Notes: generated by a model from the letters alone, not told the origin. A DNA stretch of 37,419 nucleotides from JBAYGJ01 sp041649335 (GCA_041649335.1 JBAZNF010000010.1:1-37419), one strand, 5' to 3'. Counted from the stretch's first letter, positions 1 through 8,416 are shown. A program made the numbers and translations.

Positions 1-24
1 CTGTTTTTTTGTTAAAATAAGCAT

Positions 25-2109
25 ATGAATCTTTCCCTAGACACTGAAATAGAGCATCTTCCCCGAGTTGGTCCGGCGATCAGCAAAAAACTGCACCACC
101 TGGGCATCGGGACGATGGCTGATTTATTGCAGTACTATCCCTTTCGGTACGACGATTTCAGCACTATTATTCCAATCATCCAGCTCAAACCCGACATTCA
201 TTGCACAATACGCGCTCAAGTCAACCTTATTGCCAATAAACGGGCCTGGCGGCGGCGGATGTACGTAACCGAATGCCTGGTCTCCGATGACACAGCCAGC
301 CTGAAAATCGTCTGGTTTAACCAGCCATTCATCACCAAACTCATCAAGCAAGGTGACGTGGTATATTTTTCAGGTAAAGCCGAATATTCCCCTTACGGGC
401 TACAGCTGCAGAATCCGACGTATGAAAAGGTAAAAAAAGAGCAAACGCATACCGGCCGGATCGTGCCGGTGTATTCGCTGACGCAAAATCTGACGGAAAA
501 GCAGATCCGCTACCTCGTCCGTCTGGCACTGCCGCTGGCCAAGGCGATCCCCGACTGGCTGCCGGTGGAAATTGTAAAAAAATACCATCTAATCGCTTTA
601 CCGCTCGCGATCCGGGAAATCCATTTTCCGACAAACCAAAAGACATTAGCGCAGGCAATCCACCGGCTGAAATTTAACGAACTCCTCCTGATCCAGCTCC
701 GGACGCAAAGTATCCGCCAATCCCTAGCTAAAAAAAAGGCGCCCAACATACCTTTTGACCAGCCAGCCACGAAAAAATTTGTTTCAGGATTGCCTTTTAC
801 GCTAACCGACAGCCAGAAAAAATCATCCTGGCAGATCCTCCAGGATATCAATAAGGAGTCTCCCATGAACCGCCTGCTTCAGGGCGATGTCGGATCGGGG
901 AAAACCGTCGTCGCGGCTATGGCCATGCTCAATACCGTTAAGGCCGGCTTCCAGTCGGCACTGATGGCGCCCACCGAAATATTGGCCCAGCAGCATTACC
1001 TGACCATTTATGCATTATTAAAAAATTCCGGGTATACGATCGGCTTACTCACCCGCACCAGCAAGACTATCCAGGGCGAAAACGTAAGTGCGGCGGTTAT
1101 GGCCAATCAAATAACTGAAGGAAAGGTTGACATTGCGATCGGCACGCATGCGCTTATCCAGAACAAAATCAGCTTCAAGCAGCTCGGCCTGGTCATCATC
1201 GATGAACAGCACCGCTTTGGCGTAGATCAGCGCAAATCACTTAAGCTGAAAAATAAAAGCCACGAGCCATACGCCACGAGCCATACGCCACATCTTCTTT
1301 CCATGACCGCCACGCCGATCCCCCGGACATTAGCCCTGACCGTATACGGTGATTTGGACATTTCCACCATTACCGAGCTGCCGGCCGGCCGTAAAAAAAT
1401 TCTGACAAAAATCGTACCTCCTGAAAAGAGGCGATCAGCCTATGATTTTATACTCAAAGAAATCGGCCAGGGGCGCCAGGCCTTCGTGATCTGTCCGCTG
1501 ATCGACGAGTCAGACAAGCTCGGCGTCAAGGCCGCAACAGCAGAATATCAGCAATTGCAAAAAAATATATTTCCGCAGCTCCGTATCGGCTTGCTCCACG
1601 GGAAATTACCGGCTCACGAAAAAGAACGGATCATGAAGGAATTCAAGGATCACCACCTATCTATCCTCGTTGCCACTGCCGTGGTTGAAGTCGGCATCGA
1701 CGTGCCGAACGCGTCGGTCATGATGATAGAGGGCGCCGAACGCTTCGGACTGGCTCAGCTCCACCAGTTCCGCGGCCGGGTCGGGCGGGCCGAACACCAG
1801 TCATACTGCTTCGTCTTTACCGATTCTGACAGCGCCAAAACTAAAGACCGGCTCGATGCGCTAGTTTCCGCAAAAAACGGATTTGAACTCGCGGAAAAGG
1901 ACCTGGAATTCAGGGGTCCCGGCGAAATCTACGGCCTTCGGCAATCCGGGTTTCCCGAGCTCCGATTGGCTAAACTGACTGATCATGAAATTATCCAGCA
2001 GACTCGCGAGGCTAGCGCATGGCTGTTTGACCAGGATGACCAATTGGCCACATGGCCGTACTTAGCTGAAAAACTCGTGAAGTTTTCGCAAAACCTTCAC
2101 CTGGAGTAA
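25..2109 (+). CDS. recG: ATP-dependent DNA helicase RecG
   Basis: RecG remodels stalled replication forks and Holliday junctions as a double-stranded DNA translocase. The 694-residue product has the usual RecG length and order: an N-terminal wedge/OB region (about residues 1-240) and two helicase lobes. Visible motifs are Walker A GDVGSGKT (287-294), the DEQH box (393-396), MTATPIPRT, VVEVGIDVP (about 553-561) and QFRGRVGR (about 581-588), then the RecG C-terminal segment with FRGPGE. The ATG at 25 is preceded by an AT-rich stretch with TAAAAT at 13-18, too close to leave room for a Shine-Dalgarno, so a leaderless start is possible. Between the DEQH box and MTATP there is a short low-complexity insertion coded by a tandem 14-bp repeat. 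The family assignment is secure. Confidence 0.97.
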   Translation: MNLSLDTEIEHLPRVGPAISKKLHHLGIGTMADLLQYYPFRYDDFSTIIPIIQLKPDIHCTIRAQVNLIANKRAWRRRMYVTECLVSDDTASLKIVWFNQPFITKLIKQGDVVYFSGKAEYSPYGLQLQNPTYEKVKKEQTHTGRIVPVYSLTQNLTEKQIRYLVRLALPLAKAIPDWLPVEIVKKYHLIALPLAIREIHFPTNQKTLAQAIHRLKFNELLLIQLRTQSIRQSLAKKKAPNIPFDQPATKKFVSGLPFTLTDSQKKSSWQILQDINKESPMNRLLQGDVGSGKTVVAAMAMLNTVKAGFQSALMAPTEILAQQHYLTIYALLKNSGYTIGLLTRTSKTIQGENVSAAVMANQITEGKVDIAIGTHALIQNKISFKQLGLVIIDEQHRFGVDQRKSLKLKNKSHEPYATSHTPHLLSMTATPIPRTLALTVYGDLDISTITELPAGRKKILTKIVPPEKRRSAYDFILKEIGQGRQAFVICPLIDESDKLGVKAATAEYQQLQKNIFPQLRIGLLHGKLPAHEKERIMKEFKDHHLSILVATAVVEVGIDVPNASVMMIEGAERFGLAQLHQFRGRVGRAEHQSYCFVFTDSDSAKTKDRLDALVSAKNGFELAEKDLEFRGPGEIYGLRQSGFPELRLAKLTDHEIIQQTREASAWLFDQDDQLATWPYLAEKLVKFSQNLHLE
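1261..1288 (+). repeat. Tandem 14-bp repeat inside recG
   Basis: The unit CACGAGCCATACGC occurs twice head to tail. It encodes a Ser/His/Pro/Tyr-rich insertion between helicase motifs II and III of RecG, where the family normally has a short loop. The unit is not a multiple of three, so the two copies are read in different frames and the overall frame is kept by flanking sequence. Confidence 0.85.
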
Positions 2110-2146
2110 TTTCTACCCTAAAGTTAGCGCAGCATCTAACCATAGG

Positions 2147-2175
2147 TTGACTTTTGTTACAATACTGTTTACAAT
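2147..2175 (+). promoter_or_regulatory. Sigma70-type promoter for the leader ORF and zinc-finger gene
   Basis: TTGACT at 2147-2152 and TACAAT at 2170-2175 are separated by exactly 17 bases. Initiation would fall near 2182, just before the hairpin at 2185-2248, giving an untranslated leader of about 140 bases. Promoter identity is inferred from consensus match only. Confidence 0.7.
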
Positions 2176-2184
2176 AAGCAATTC

Positions 2185-2248
2185 AGTAAGAGGGGAAGCT
2201 GTGCGTAGTGGGTTTGGCGACTCTTCGGCGCCCAGCTCCCTCTTCACT
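2185..2248 (+). other. Long hairpin in the 5' leader
   Basis: AGTAAGAGGGGAAGCTG (2185-2201) pairs with CAGCTCCCTCTTCACT (2233-2248), with one bulge and one mismatch. The enclosed arm contains a second small stem, GGCG...CGCC. It starts a few bases after the predicted transcription start and is not followed by a T-run, so it is not an obvious intrinsic terminator. It could stabilise the mRNA, bind a ligand or be a small RNA. I do not recognise it as a known riboswitch. Confidence 0.55.
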
Positions 2249-2322
2249 GAAAAAAATGAAAACATGTCCCTCGGATAATATAAATAAATCATGTAACACC
2301 TGTCCCCCAAGGAAGGAGGATA

Positions 2323-2421
2323 ATGAAATCTGTATGTTTAGTTGTACCTTATAAACCTCAAACCCACGTAATGGAGAGTCGCCACTATGTCAACAAGAAA
2401 CGCCCTCAGAATCGTCGGTGA
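2323..2421 (+). CDS. Possible 32-codon leader ORF overlapping the next gene
   Basis: An ATG at 2323 lies 5-6 bases after the strongest Shine-Dalgarno in the region (AAGGAGG, 2313-2319). It opens a 32-codon frame ending in TGA at 2419-2421. The peptide is basic at its C-terminus (ending KKRPQNRR) and has no recognisable domain. It overlaps the start of the gene at 2387 by 35 bases in another frame, which suggests translational coupling or attenuation. Its small size makes it uncertain as a real protein, but the ribosome-binding site is better than that of the downstream gene. Confidence 0.45.
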   Translation: MKSVCLVVPYKPQTHVMESRHYVNKKRPQNRR

Positions 2422-2755
2422 ACTTCACCCGTCAAGTGGCAAAAGCCACAGCAATGATCCCACCGACATGACTATCGAAGGCGAGTCAGCCAAACTGGGC
2501 ATTGTCCACACGCTCGACAAGGCAGATAAAAGGTCCGCCAACTTCCAGGCATTGGTCGACGCCGGATGGGACGGCAAGAGGTGCATCGGACCGATTCCGT
2601 TCACTGAAGCTCTCACCCGGATCCGTGACAAAAAGCCGCTCGCTTGTCGGAAAAATATTCCGAAGGCACGGCGCGAAGCGCTGCCCAATGCCTACCGATG
2701 CGCTGCCTGCCAGGGCAAGAAAGAAACCCAGGGCCGAGACAGAAATCGGCGTTGA
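2387..2755 (+). CDS. Small protein with a C-terminal DksA/TraR-like partial zinc finger
   Basis: The 122-residue product ends in a segment (about residues 86-110) matching the DksA/TraR C4 zinc finger: a Cys, then IPKARREALPNA, then CAACQ. In the family the pattern is CxxC-G-x-I-P-x-x-R-x-x-A-x-P-x(3)-C-x-x-C. Here the first Cys is replaced by Pro, leaving three of the four zinc ligands. The N-terminal 80 residues lack the long coiled coil of true DksA and are not recognised. The ATG at 2387 has a weaker GGAG (2373-2376) and lies inside the upstream leader ORF. A terminator follows at 2776-2810. DksA/TraR proteins bind the RNA-polymerase secondary channel. With the coiled coil missing that role cannot be assumed here, and nucleic-acid binding is an alternative. 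Confidence 0.6.
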   Translation: MSTRNALRIVGELHPSSGKSHSNDPTDMTIEGESAKLGIVHTLDKADKRSANFQALVDAGWDGKRCIGPIPFTEALTRIRDKKPLACRKNIPKARREALPNAYRCAACQGKKETQGRDRNRR

Positions 2756-2775
2756 CGTAGACAATCTGCAAGTAC

Positions 2776-2810
2776 AGGCGGTCCCGCACGTGAGGGCCGC
2801 CTATTTTTTT
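2776..2810 (+). terminator. Intrinsic terminator after the zinc-finger gene
   Basis: AGGCGG-T-CCC pairs with GGG-CCGCCT around a short loop, with one bulged T, and is followed by A and then seven T. It directly abuts the 3' end of the convergent mpg gene, whose stop lies in the T-tract side. No T-run exists on the opposite side, so it should act on plus-strand transcripts only. Confidence 0.85.
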
Positions 2811-3352
2811 ACCACGAAAATATTTGGCCGAATGGAAAACCGCCACAGTTTATGGCGGTACGGGCCGGCATAGTCCACCCCCACACGCTTGGCCCGGATG
2901 ATATCTTTTTTACAGATTTGGACACGCCTGTCTTCAACCCATAATTCGCGTCCACACACGTCCGCGCCATTGAGGTGTTTATCGATCCGGAAATATTGGC
3001 ACACTTTTCCCGGACCTGAGGGGCGCACGCGGTTCTGACCGACCGGCTCAACAGCACGGATTAAAACAGCGGCCGGATATCCGCCACGCTGAGTCACGAT
3101 ATTGAAGCAATAATACATGCCATAAATCATATAGACATACGCAAAACCGGGCGGGCCGAACATGATGGCTGTACGTGGCGTTTTTCCTTTTGAAGCATGG
3201 GATGCCTTATCCTTGAAACCGACATACGCTTCAGTTTCCACGATCATGCCGACAATCGTCCGGCGACCGACTTTCCGTAAAATAAATTTGCCTAAAAGAC
3301 CCCGGGCCACACGAAGTGTAGGCTGGCAGAAAAAATTCCGCTTCACCTTCAT
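2801..3352 (-). CDS. mpg: 3-methyladenine DNA glycosylase (AAG/MPG family)
   Basis: This enzyme excises alkylated purines and hypoxanthine to start base-excision repair. The 183-residue protein is of normal length and keeps the family active site. ETEAY is at 39-43 (E41 corresponds to human Glu125, Y43 to Tyr127), H52 matches His136, and the YMIYGMYYC stretch supplies the intercalating and stacking tyrosines. The RAVEP segment follows, and then SGPGKVCQ. Its ATG (3350-3352) overlaps the radA stop as ATGA, so translation is probably coupled to radA and the two form a repair operon. The family assignment is secure. Substrate range is inferred from the family. Confidence 0.95.
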   Translation of the reverse strand: MKVKRNFFCQPTLRVARGLLGKFILRKVGRRTIVGMIVETEAYVGFKDKASHASKGKTPRTAIMFGPPGFAYVYMIYGMYYCFNIVTQRGGYPAAVLIRAVEPVGQNRVRPSGPGKVCQYFRIDKHLNGADVCGRELWVEDRRVQICKKDIIRAKRVGVDYAGPYRHKLWRFSIRPNIFVVKK

Positions 3353-4701
3353 ATCAAATCCTTTATCGCCTCACTGACATACCCGGCTTGGATAAGATTT
3401 AAGCTGGCCGGCGCATGCGACAGCCGCGTCACGGGCATCAGTACGTGCTTAAATCCCATTTTTTTTATTTCTTCAAGCCGTTTCTCAGTCTGGGCTACAG
3501 CACGCAGTTCGCCAGCCAAGCCCACCTCACCGAATGCCGCGGTATCCGTCGCCAGCGGCTTACCCCTGGCGGCCGAAGCGATGGCCAGACAGACGGCCGC
3601 ATCGACTGCCGGTTCGTTCAGTCGGAAACCGCCAGCGACGTTGAGGTGGATATCCTGGTTGGACAGGTATAAATTCGCTTTTTTCATTAAGACCGCAACC
3701 AATAACTGCAGACGATTCAGATCAAAACCGGCCGCCCGCCGTTGCGGATACCCGAAATTCGTGCGGGTGACCAGCGCCTGCACTTCAACTAAAAATGCCC
3801 GGGAACCTTCCACCACCGCTGTCACGACAGAACCGGGGTTGGTTTCATGGCGCTCCGCTAAAAAAACCGCCGATGGATTAGCCACTTCGTGCAGGCCGTC
3901 GCGCTGCATGTCAAAAACGCCCACCTCGCTTGTCGAGCCAAAACGGTTCTTCACGCTGCGCAAGATACGGAAAAGATGGTGCTCATCACCCTCCAAATAC
4001 AATACGACGTCCACCAGATGCTCCAGGGTCCTCGGACCGGCCACATTGCCCTGCTTGGTGACGTGGCCGATTAGGATAAACGGAATTTTGGATTTTTTCG
4101 AAACGTCAACCAATTTGGCCGTAGCTGCCCTGACCTGACTGACGCTGCCGGGATCAGCGTCCACATCAGCGCATTGCATGGTCTGGACAGAGTCAATAAT
4201 CACCAGCTGCGGTTTCTGCTGGATGGAGGTGGCCATGATGGTATCAACGTCCGTGGCCCCGAGAAATTTTACATTGGGCGTTTTTAAGCCCAAACGCTCA
4301 AAGCGCACTTTAACCTGTGCTGACGACTCTTCTCCTGACACGTACAGCACCTGCTGTCCGGCGTTTGCCATTTGGCCGGCCACCTGGAGAATGAGGGTGG
4401 ACTTACCGATACCCGGATCACCGCCGATCAACAATACGCTGCCGACGACAATCCCGCCCCCCAACGCCCGGTCAAATTCACGGATGCTGGTCGGGATTCG
4501 ATCTTCCGACCTGACACTGACCTCGGCCAGCGTCTCTACCTCTGCAGCCGGAACTGTGGAGCCGGTGGATTTTTTCTGGACAGGACGTACAGACTCCCCA
4601 AGCGTTCCCCACGAGCCACATTCAGAACACCGCCCCATCCATTTGGGGGATTGGGCGTCGCAGGAGCTGCAAATGTATATTGTCGCGGGATGTTTGGCCA
4701 T
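3349..4701 (-). CDS. radA: DNA repair protein RadA (Sms)
   Basis: RadA is a hexameric RecA-like helicase that extends recombination intermediates through branch migration. The 450-residue protein has the full layout: an N-terminal zinc ribbon (C11, C14, C25, C28), Walker A GGDPGIGKST (93-102), the RadA-specific KNRFG motif (251-255), and a C-terminal Lon-like S16 domain of the non-proteolytic type (about 290-450). The ATG at 4701 follows a TTGTAC/TACAAT promoter (4715-4744), giving a leader of only a few bases. The stop TGA overlaps the mpg start. Together with recG upstream, this makes a recombination-repair neighbourhood. Confidence 0.97.
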   Translation of the reverse strand: MAKHPATIYICSSCDAQSPKWMGRCSECGSWGTLGESVRPVQKKSTGSTVPAAEVETLAEVSVRSEDRIPTSIREFDRALGGGIVVGSVLLIGGDPGIGKSTLILQVAGQMANAGQQVLYVSGEESSAQVKVRFERLGLKTPNVKFLGATDVDTIMATSIQQKPQLVIIDSVQTMQCADVDADPGSVSQVRAATAKLVDVSKKSKIPFILIGHVTKQGNVAGPRTLEHLVDVVLYLEGDEHHLFRILRSVKNRFGSTSEVGVFDMQRDGLHEVANPSAVFLAERHETNPGSVVTAVVEGSRAFLVEVQALVTRTNFGYPQRRAAGFDLNRLQLLVAVLMKKANLYLSNQDIHLNVAGGFRLNEPAVDAAVCLAIASAARGKPLATDTAAFGEVGLAGELRAVAQTEKRLEEIKKMGFKHVLMPVTRLSHAPASLNLIQAGYVSEAIKDLI

Positions 4702-4714
4702 AAGACAGAACTTT

Positions 4715-4744
4715 ATTGTATCAAAAAAACATCACTCAGTACAA
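4715..4744 (-). promoter_or_regulatory. Predicted radA-mpg promoter
   Basis: On the minus strand TTGTAC (4739-4744) and TACAAT (4715-4720) are 18 bases apart. The predicted start lies within about 10 bases of the radA ATG, so the leader would be very short or absent. It separates radA-mpg from the upstream secretion operon, although read-through from 4767 is possible because no terminator is visible between them. Confidence 0.55.
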
Positions 4745-4766
4745 CGATACACTTAATGGATTCATC

Positions 4767-6092
4767 TTATTGACTCCAGGCAAATGCAGGATCATTCTGA
4801 ATTTTGTTGTACGTATCCTCAACTTTGGCTACATAATTACGGGTTTCCGCAAATCCGGTGTTCGCTTCACATTCCCACCACGTGGAACCCGGACAATCCA
4901 CACTGGAGCAGTTTGCCCCCCTTCCCCCATTGTATGCCGCAACTGCATAATGAAATTTACCGTCAGTACAGTTAGTTTTCTCAGGGTAGCATTTTGCCGT
5001 TGCGCCGCTCTTATACAAGGCATGGGTCGGGCACGTATTAGCCAATAATTCCTGGAAATACTGCCACGCCTTCTGGATGCTCAAGGTGGGATTATTTTTC
5101 AGCTCAGCACAGCTGACGCCCGCTGTTGAGGGCAGCAACTGCATAAGCCCGCAGGCGAGCGTGTTCCCGTATTTGTCTTTTGACTCAGCTTGTGGGTTAC
5201 CGCTGGATTCCACCAGCATAATGGCCTTGAGCCAGGAAGCCAAATACTTATCATTATCGACGACCGCCAACAACTGGGCATCATAGGTGGATACATTCTG
5301 GGTAACCGGCTTATATGAGACGCCGTACTTCACGCTGTTCTGCTGGAGTTCTTCGAACTCCAAAGGCGGACCGATGCCGGAGCCTAATTCACTTAATCCC
5401 TGGAATGTCACCAAACGCGGACTGATCGTCAATAGAATGACATAGGACCCCAACGCGATGGCCAGCCCGATCATTGCCGAAGTAATGGAGTCCCGCGCGT
5501 CAGAAAGCTTCTGCGGACTTCCGAACGATATGGTATATTTTATCCCCCCATAAATCATCATCACTACCGAAAGTATCCCGGCTACACCGACAAAAAATAC
5601 GTATAACGCGGTAATATAATCGCCTAAGGTATTGCCGTCCACCTGCACCGACTGGCCGGCTATGAATTTCGACCCCGGCAGAGTAAACTGCGGGATAAAA
5701 AACACCGGCTCCTTCTTGTCCTCAGCGGTGAGAGTACCAGATGAATTTGGATTGACATACGTGGCATCTGCCGGATTGGTCGATTCTGACCCCGCATAAT
5801 CCTCAATGCCAGCCTTCGTATAACAATGATCCACTCCTGATGTCGTGTCGCGGCAGCACAATTCCCCAAATTGTTCGACGGGAATATTGCAGACGCAGTA
5901 ATCTGAAAAACCGCACCCCATGCCCGGACGGCATGATCCGTCGGCCCAATTACTGCCCAAATCAGAACACTTGGTAATATCTGCCACGGCGGGCCGGGGA
6001 GACATAATAAATGACGCCAACATCAAAAAAACGATAAAAAACAAAATACCGCGAAATCCTAAGGCGGGTTTGTTATTGCCAACTCTGTACAT
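4767..6092 (-). CDS. Two-helix type IV secretion pilin fused to a lytic transglycosylase
   Basis: Three parts are visible in the 441 residues. An N-terminal hydrophobic signal (about 12-37) is followed by a Cys-rich exported stretch (C42-C90). Two transmembrane helices (about 159-181 and 203-224) are separated by GSPQKLSDARDS, the loop typical of VirB2/TrbC-like pilins in Patescibacteria. The C-terminal SLT domain (about 275-441) has catalytic Glu295 in VESSGNP, GLMQLLPSTAG (about 315-325), AAYNGG (385-390) and ETRNYVAKV (416-424). In classical systems the pilin (VirB2) and the wall-opening transglycosylase (VirB1) are separate proteins. Here one polypeptide would anchor the muramidase at the pore. 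It is the last gene of the secretion operon, 14 bases after the beta-propeller gene. Confidence 0.85.
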   Translation of the reverse strand: MYRVGNNKPALGFRGILFFIVFLMLASFIMSPRPAVADITKCSDLGSNWADGSCRPGMGCGFSDYCVCNIPVEQFGELCCRDTTSGVDHCYTKAGIEDYAGSESTNPADATYVNPNSSGTLTAEDKKEPVFFIPQFTLPGSKFIAGQSVQVDGNTLGDYITALYVFFVGVAGILSVVMMIYGGIKYTISFGSPQKLSDARDSITSAMIGLAIALGSYVILLTISPRLVTFQGLSELGSGIGPPLEFEELQQNSVKYGVSYKPVTQNVSTYDAQLLAVVDNDKYLASWLKAIMLVESSGNPQAESKDKYGNTLACGLMQLLPSTAGVSCAELKNNPTLSIQKAWQYFQELLANTCPTHALYKSGATAKCYPEKTNCTDGKFHYAVAAYNGGRGANCSSVDCPGSTWWECEANTGFAETRNYVAKVEDTYNKIQNDPAFAWSQ

Positions 6093-6106
6093 TTTTATTG
6101 ATGTAG

Positions 6107-7378
6107 TTATCGTAATTTGATCGAATACACGCCCCCCGTCACATCCTCGGTGAAATACAGCGTCATCCCGTCCTGGCTGACGAATACGGCATTAATGACA
6201 TACTGACTCATCTGGCTCAGGTAGGTCGGCAGGGCGATCAGGCTGCTGATGCCGGTATTGACGTCAATCATGTAAATACGGTCATTGGTATACCCGGCCA
6301 AGGCAGGTTCGAGGGCGCTGCCGGTCGGCAGGTATTGCGGCACGGCGCAGAAGGCAAAATCACCCGCTTGGTTATATGTGCATTTACTAGCCCAGGTCTG
6401 CAGATTTAAATTAATGTTATTATAGCCGGTTGCGTCGCCGGAAGCGTCCACCAGATGGACGACGGGGTTATATCGCGAACCGTCAGAATAGATAGAATAC
6501 AGTATCTGGTCCCCTATTGGCGACCAGATCCCCTGGAAACCCCGGCCGAGTACGTCAAACGACTTGAAATTTTCCTGGTGCAAACCGATGGGCAGGATGG
6601 TCTGGGCAGTGGCGTTAGCCGAGTCGGTAAACAGCGCCACGACCTGTCCAGACGGTGACCAGTTTACGTCCACCTTGCTGGCGTTGTCACCGAGCGGCTC
6701 GACCAGCTGTACCTCGGAAGCGTCAGTGTTTGATACGGCTAGCCAGCGCGAATCTTCCTGCTCGCTGACATTCATGAATCCCAGCTCATCACCGGTCGGG
6801 GAAAACGTCACATCAGACCAGGTTTTCGGCAGGGTCACCTGCTGTTTTTTGTCAAAATCATACACTATCTGGCTCTGGTCAGGAAACGAAACTACGGCCT
6901 TATCGCCTTTGGGCGACCAGGTAATTTTTTTCGCGTCAGGAAACGTCTTGTCCGACAGCTCCTGGGGTTTTCCGTTTGAGTCAAGTTTATAAAACTTCCC
7001 CTGAGTCGGGTCATAATACCGCAAATTCCCGTCGGATGACAGGCTGACCGCCTCGGTTTTCTGGGTCAACTCCTCCTTGGCAAAGGTCTGGCCGCCCCGG
7101 GCCACGTCGTCCACCTTGACACCGTTGATATTCGCCTGCTGGCCGCTGTTAAAATTCAGTCCCTGGTTCGTATTCACCTGGATGCGGTTGGTATTGTCCA
7201 CGCCATTGATGTTCGGCAAACAGCCGTTGAAATTCTGGTTGGTGGTTCCGTTCACGTTCTCATTCGCATTGCCGTTCTGCGGGTTGACCAGGTCCTTGAT
7301 AAAAACGAAATAAATCAACACCCCCAGCGCCACGACCAATATCACGAATCCGATGATCAATAAGGTTTTTTTATTCAT
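6107..7378 (-). CDS. Membrane-anchored extracellular beta-propeller protein
   Basis: The 423-residue protein has a short cytoplasmic end, one transmembrane helix (about 5-28) and an Asn/Gly-rich low-complexity linker (about 34-85). About 330 residues of TolB/WD40-like beta-propeller repeats follow, with recurring 'W-S-P-x-G-D' blades such as ITWSPKGDKAVVSF, VNWSPSGQVVALF and GIWSPIGDQILYS. The domain would lie outside the membrane. No enzyme motif is seen. It sits between the two pilin-like genes in the secretion operon, so a scaffold or adhesion role at the channel is a reasonable inference. No precise family name is assigned. Confidence 0.7.
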   Translation of the reverse strand: MNKKTLLIIGFVILVVALGVLIYFVFIKDLVNPQNGNANENVNGTTNQNFNGCLPNINGVDNTNRIQVNTNQGLNFNSGQQANINGVKVDDVARGGQTFAKEELTQKTEAVSLSSDGNLRYYDPTQGKFYKLDSNGKPQELSDKTFPDAKKITWSPKGDKAVVSFPDQSQIVYDFDKKQQVTLPKTWSDVTFSPTGDELGFMNVSEQEDSRWLAVSNTDASEVQLVEPLGDNASKVDVNWSPSGQVVALFTDSANATAQTILPIGLHQENFKSFDVLGRGFQGIWSPIGDQILYSIYSDGSRYNPVVHLVDASGDATGYNNINLNLQTWASKCTYNQAGDFAFCAVPQYLPTGSALEPALAGYTNDRIYMIDVNTGISSLIALPTYLSQMSQYVINAVFVSQDGMTLYFTEDVTGGVYSIKLR

Positions 7379-7387
7379 AAAATACCA

Positions 7388-8407
7388 TTAATAACAATAA
7401 GCTTTTGGATAATAGCCGATATATTTCTGATCTTCAAATCCAGATGCGCGTTGTTCTCCGGCAGCATAAATGTGCGGAATAGAATCATGGATATCAATTC
7501 CGCAAGCCCGCTGCGTATCGTTGCACTTAGTCCCAACAAGTACCACATCATGGAGATATAAAACCGAGTCAAAGATTATTGCTCCGCACGATTCGTCATT
7601 CCTGGCATGAGCATCATACATTTTATCTTTATATTTTACCGGCAAAGACTCCATGCAAGTCACATATGCCTTGGTATCCGATCCGACAAATAAGGTGCAT
7701 AAAGAAGACTCCGTATTGCAATTATTTACCACCGTACATTGGTCGTCCTGCCCGCTATGCCATATGCCACCGCATGCAAACGTCTGTCCCGCCTTTCTTG
7801 TGCATATCTTTGTCCCATGATAATCCGAAAAATCACCTAATTCATTTGATACAACATCGGTCAATTTCGGCACTTTCAAACTGGTAATGCTGGGGTTGAT
7901 AAAATTCAAAATCACATACGAACCCAGTACCAGCGCCAGCCCGATCATGGCCGATGAAATGGTGTCCCGCGCATCCGATAATTTTGAAGGGTTGCCAAAT
8001 GAAATGACATATTTTATCCCCCCATAGATCATCATCACGACCGCTAAGATGCCGGACACCCCCGCCAAATACCGGTAAATATCAGCGAGAAAACACGACA
8101 TATTCCTCACGTATGGATGCTTCACGCCGTTCGCGTCAGCAATCATTTCAGTTACTCCGGGAATATGTATATTAAGCTGGATGCCTTCAAGCCTGCATTT
8201 TGTCCCGTCCGTACACTGCCCGTCGTTACTGCAGGCCAAACCGTTCCCAGCGCATCGGCTCAAAATATGGCACTGGTCGCTGACCTGGGTGCCGGCAGCT
8301 GTCTGGGCTGCGGCCGGCCGGACAAACACAAAAACAAAATACCCCGCAAGGAGAACCGGCAGGAAGCCGAGTAAAAATGGTATGATGCGTCGCCGTCGAA
8401 ACAACAT
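7388..8407 (-). CDS. Two-helix type IV secretion pilin-like protein with a Cys-rich C-terminal domain
   Basis: The 339-residue protein begins with RRRR and a signal helix (about 8-34), then a short Cys-rich stretch. Two transmembrane helices (about 107-129 and 150-171) flank GNPSKLSDARDT, nearly the same loop as in the pilin-transglycosylase fusion at 4767-6092. The two are therefore paralogous in this part. After the second helix there are about 165 residues that I do not recognise, rich in Cys (about ten) and aromatic residues and presumably disulphide-stabilised outside the cell. It lies 9 bases after the VirB8-like gene, in the same operon. The pilin-like core is well supported, but the tail's function is unknown. 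Confidence 0.75.
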   Translation of the reverse strand: MLFRRRRIIPFLLGFLPVLLAGYFVFVFVRPAAAQTAAGTQVSDQCHILSRCAGNGLACSNDGQCTDGTKCRLEGIQLNIHIPGVTEMIADANGVKHPYVRNMSCFLADIYRYLAGVSGILAVVMMIYGGIKYVISFGNPSKLSDARDTISSAMIGLALVLGSYVILNFINPSITSLKVPKLTDVVSNELGDFSDYHGTKICTRKAGQTFACGGIWHSGQDDQCTVVNNCNTESSLCTLFVGSDTKAYVTCMESLPVKYKDKMYDAHARNDESCGAIIFDSVLYLHDVVLVGTKCNDTQRACGIDIHDSIPHIYAAGEQRASGFEDQKYIGYYPKAYCY

Positions 8408-8416
8408 GAAAATTTG

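Noticed and set aside
2502..2873. Alternative plus-strand frame overlapping the zinc-finger gene
   Set aside because: It runs through the terminator into mpg and is Arg/Ser-rich without a domain. The frame at 2387 contains the DksA-like finger.
3581..4756. Long plus-strand reading frames (185 and 192 codons) opposite radA
   Set aside because: They are antisense to a complete RadA with all motifs, have no family resemblance and no ribosome-binding site. They are codon-bias shadows.
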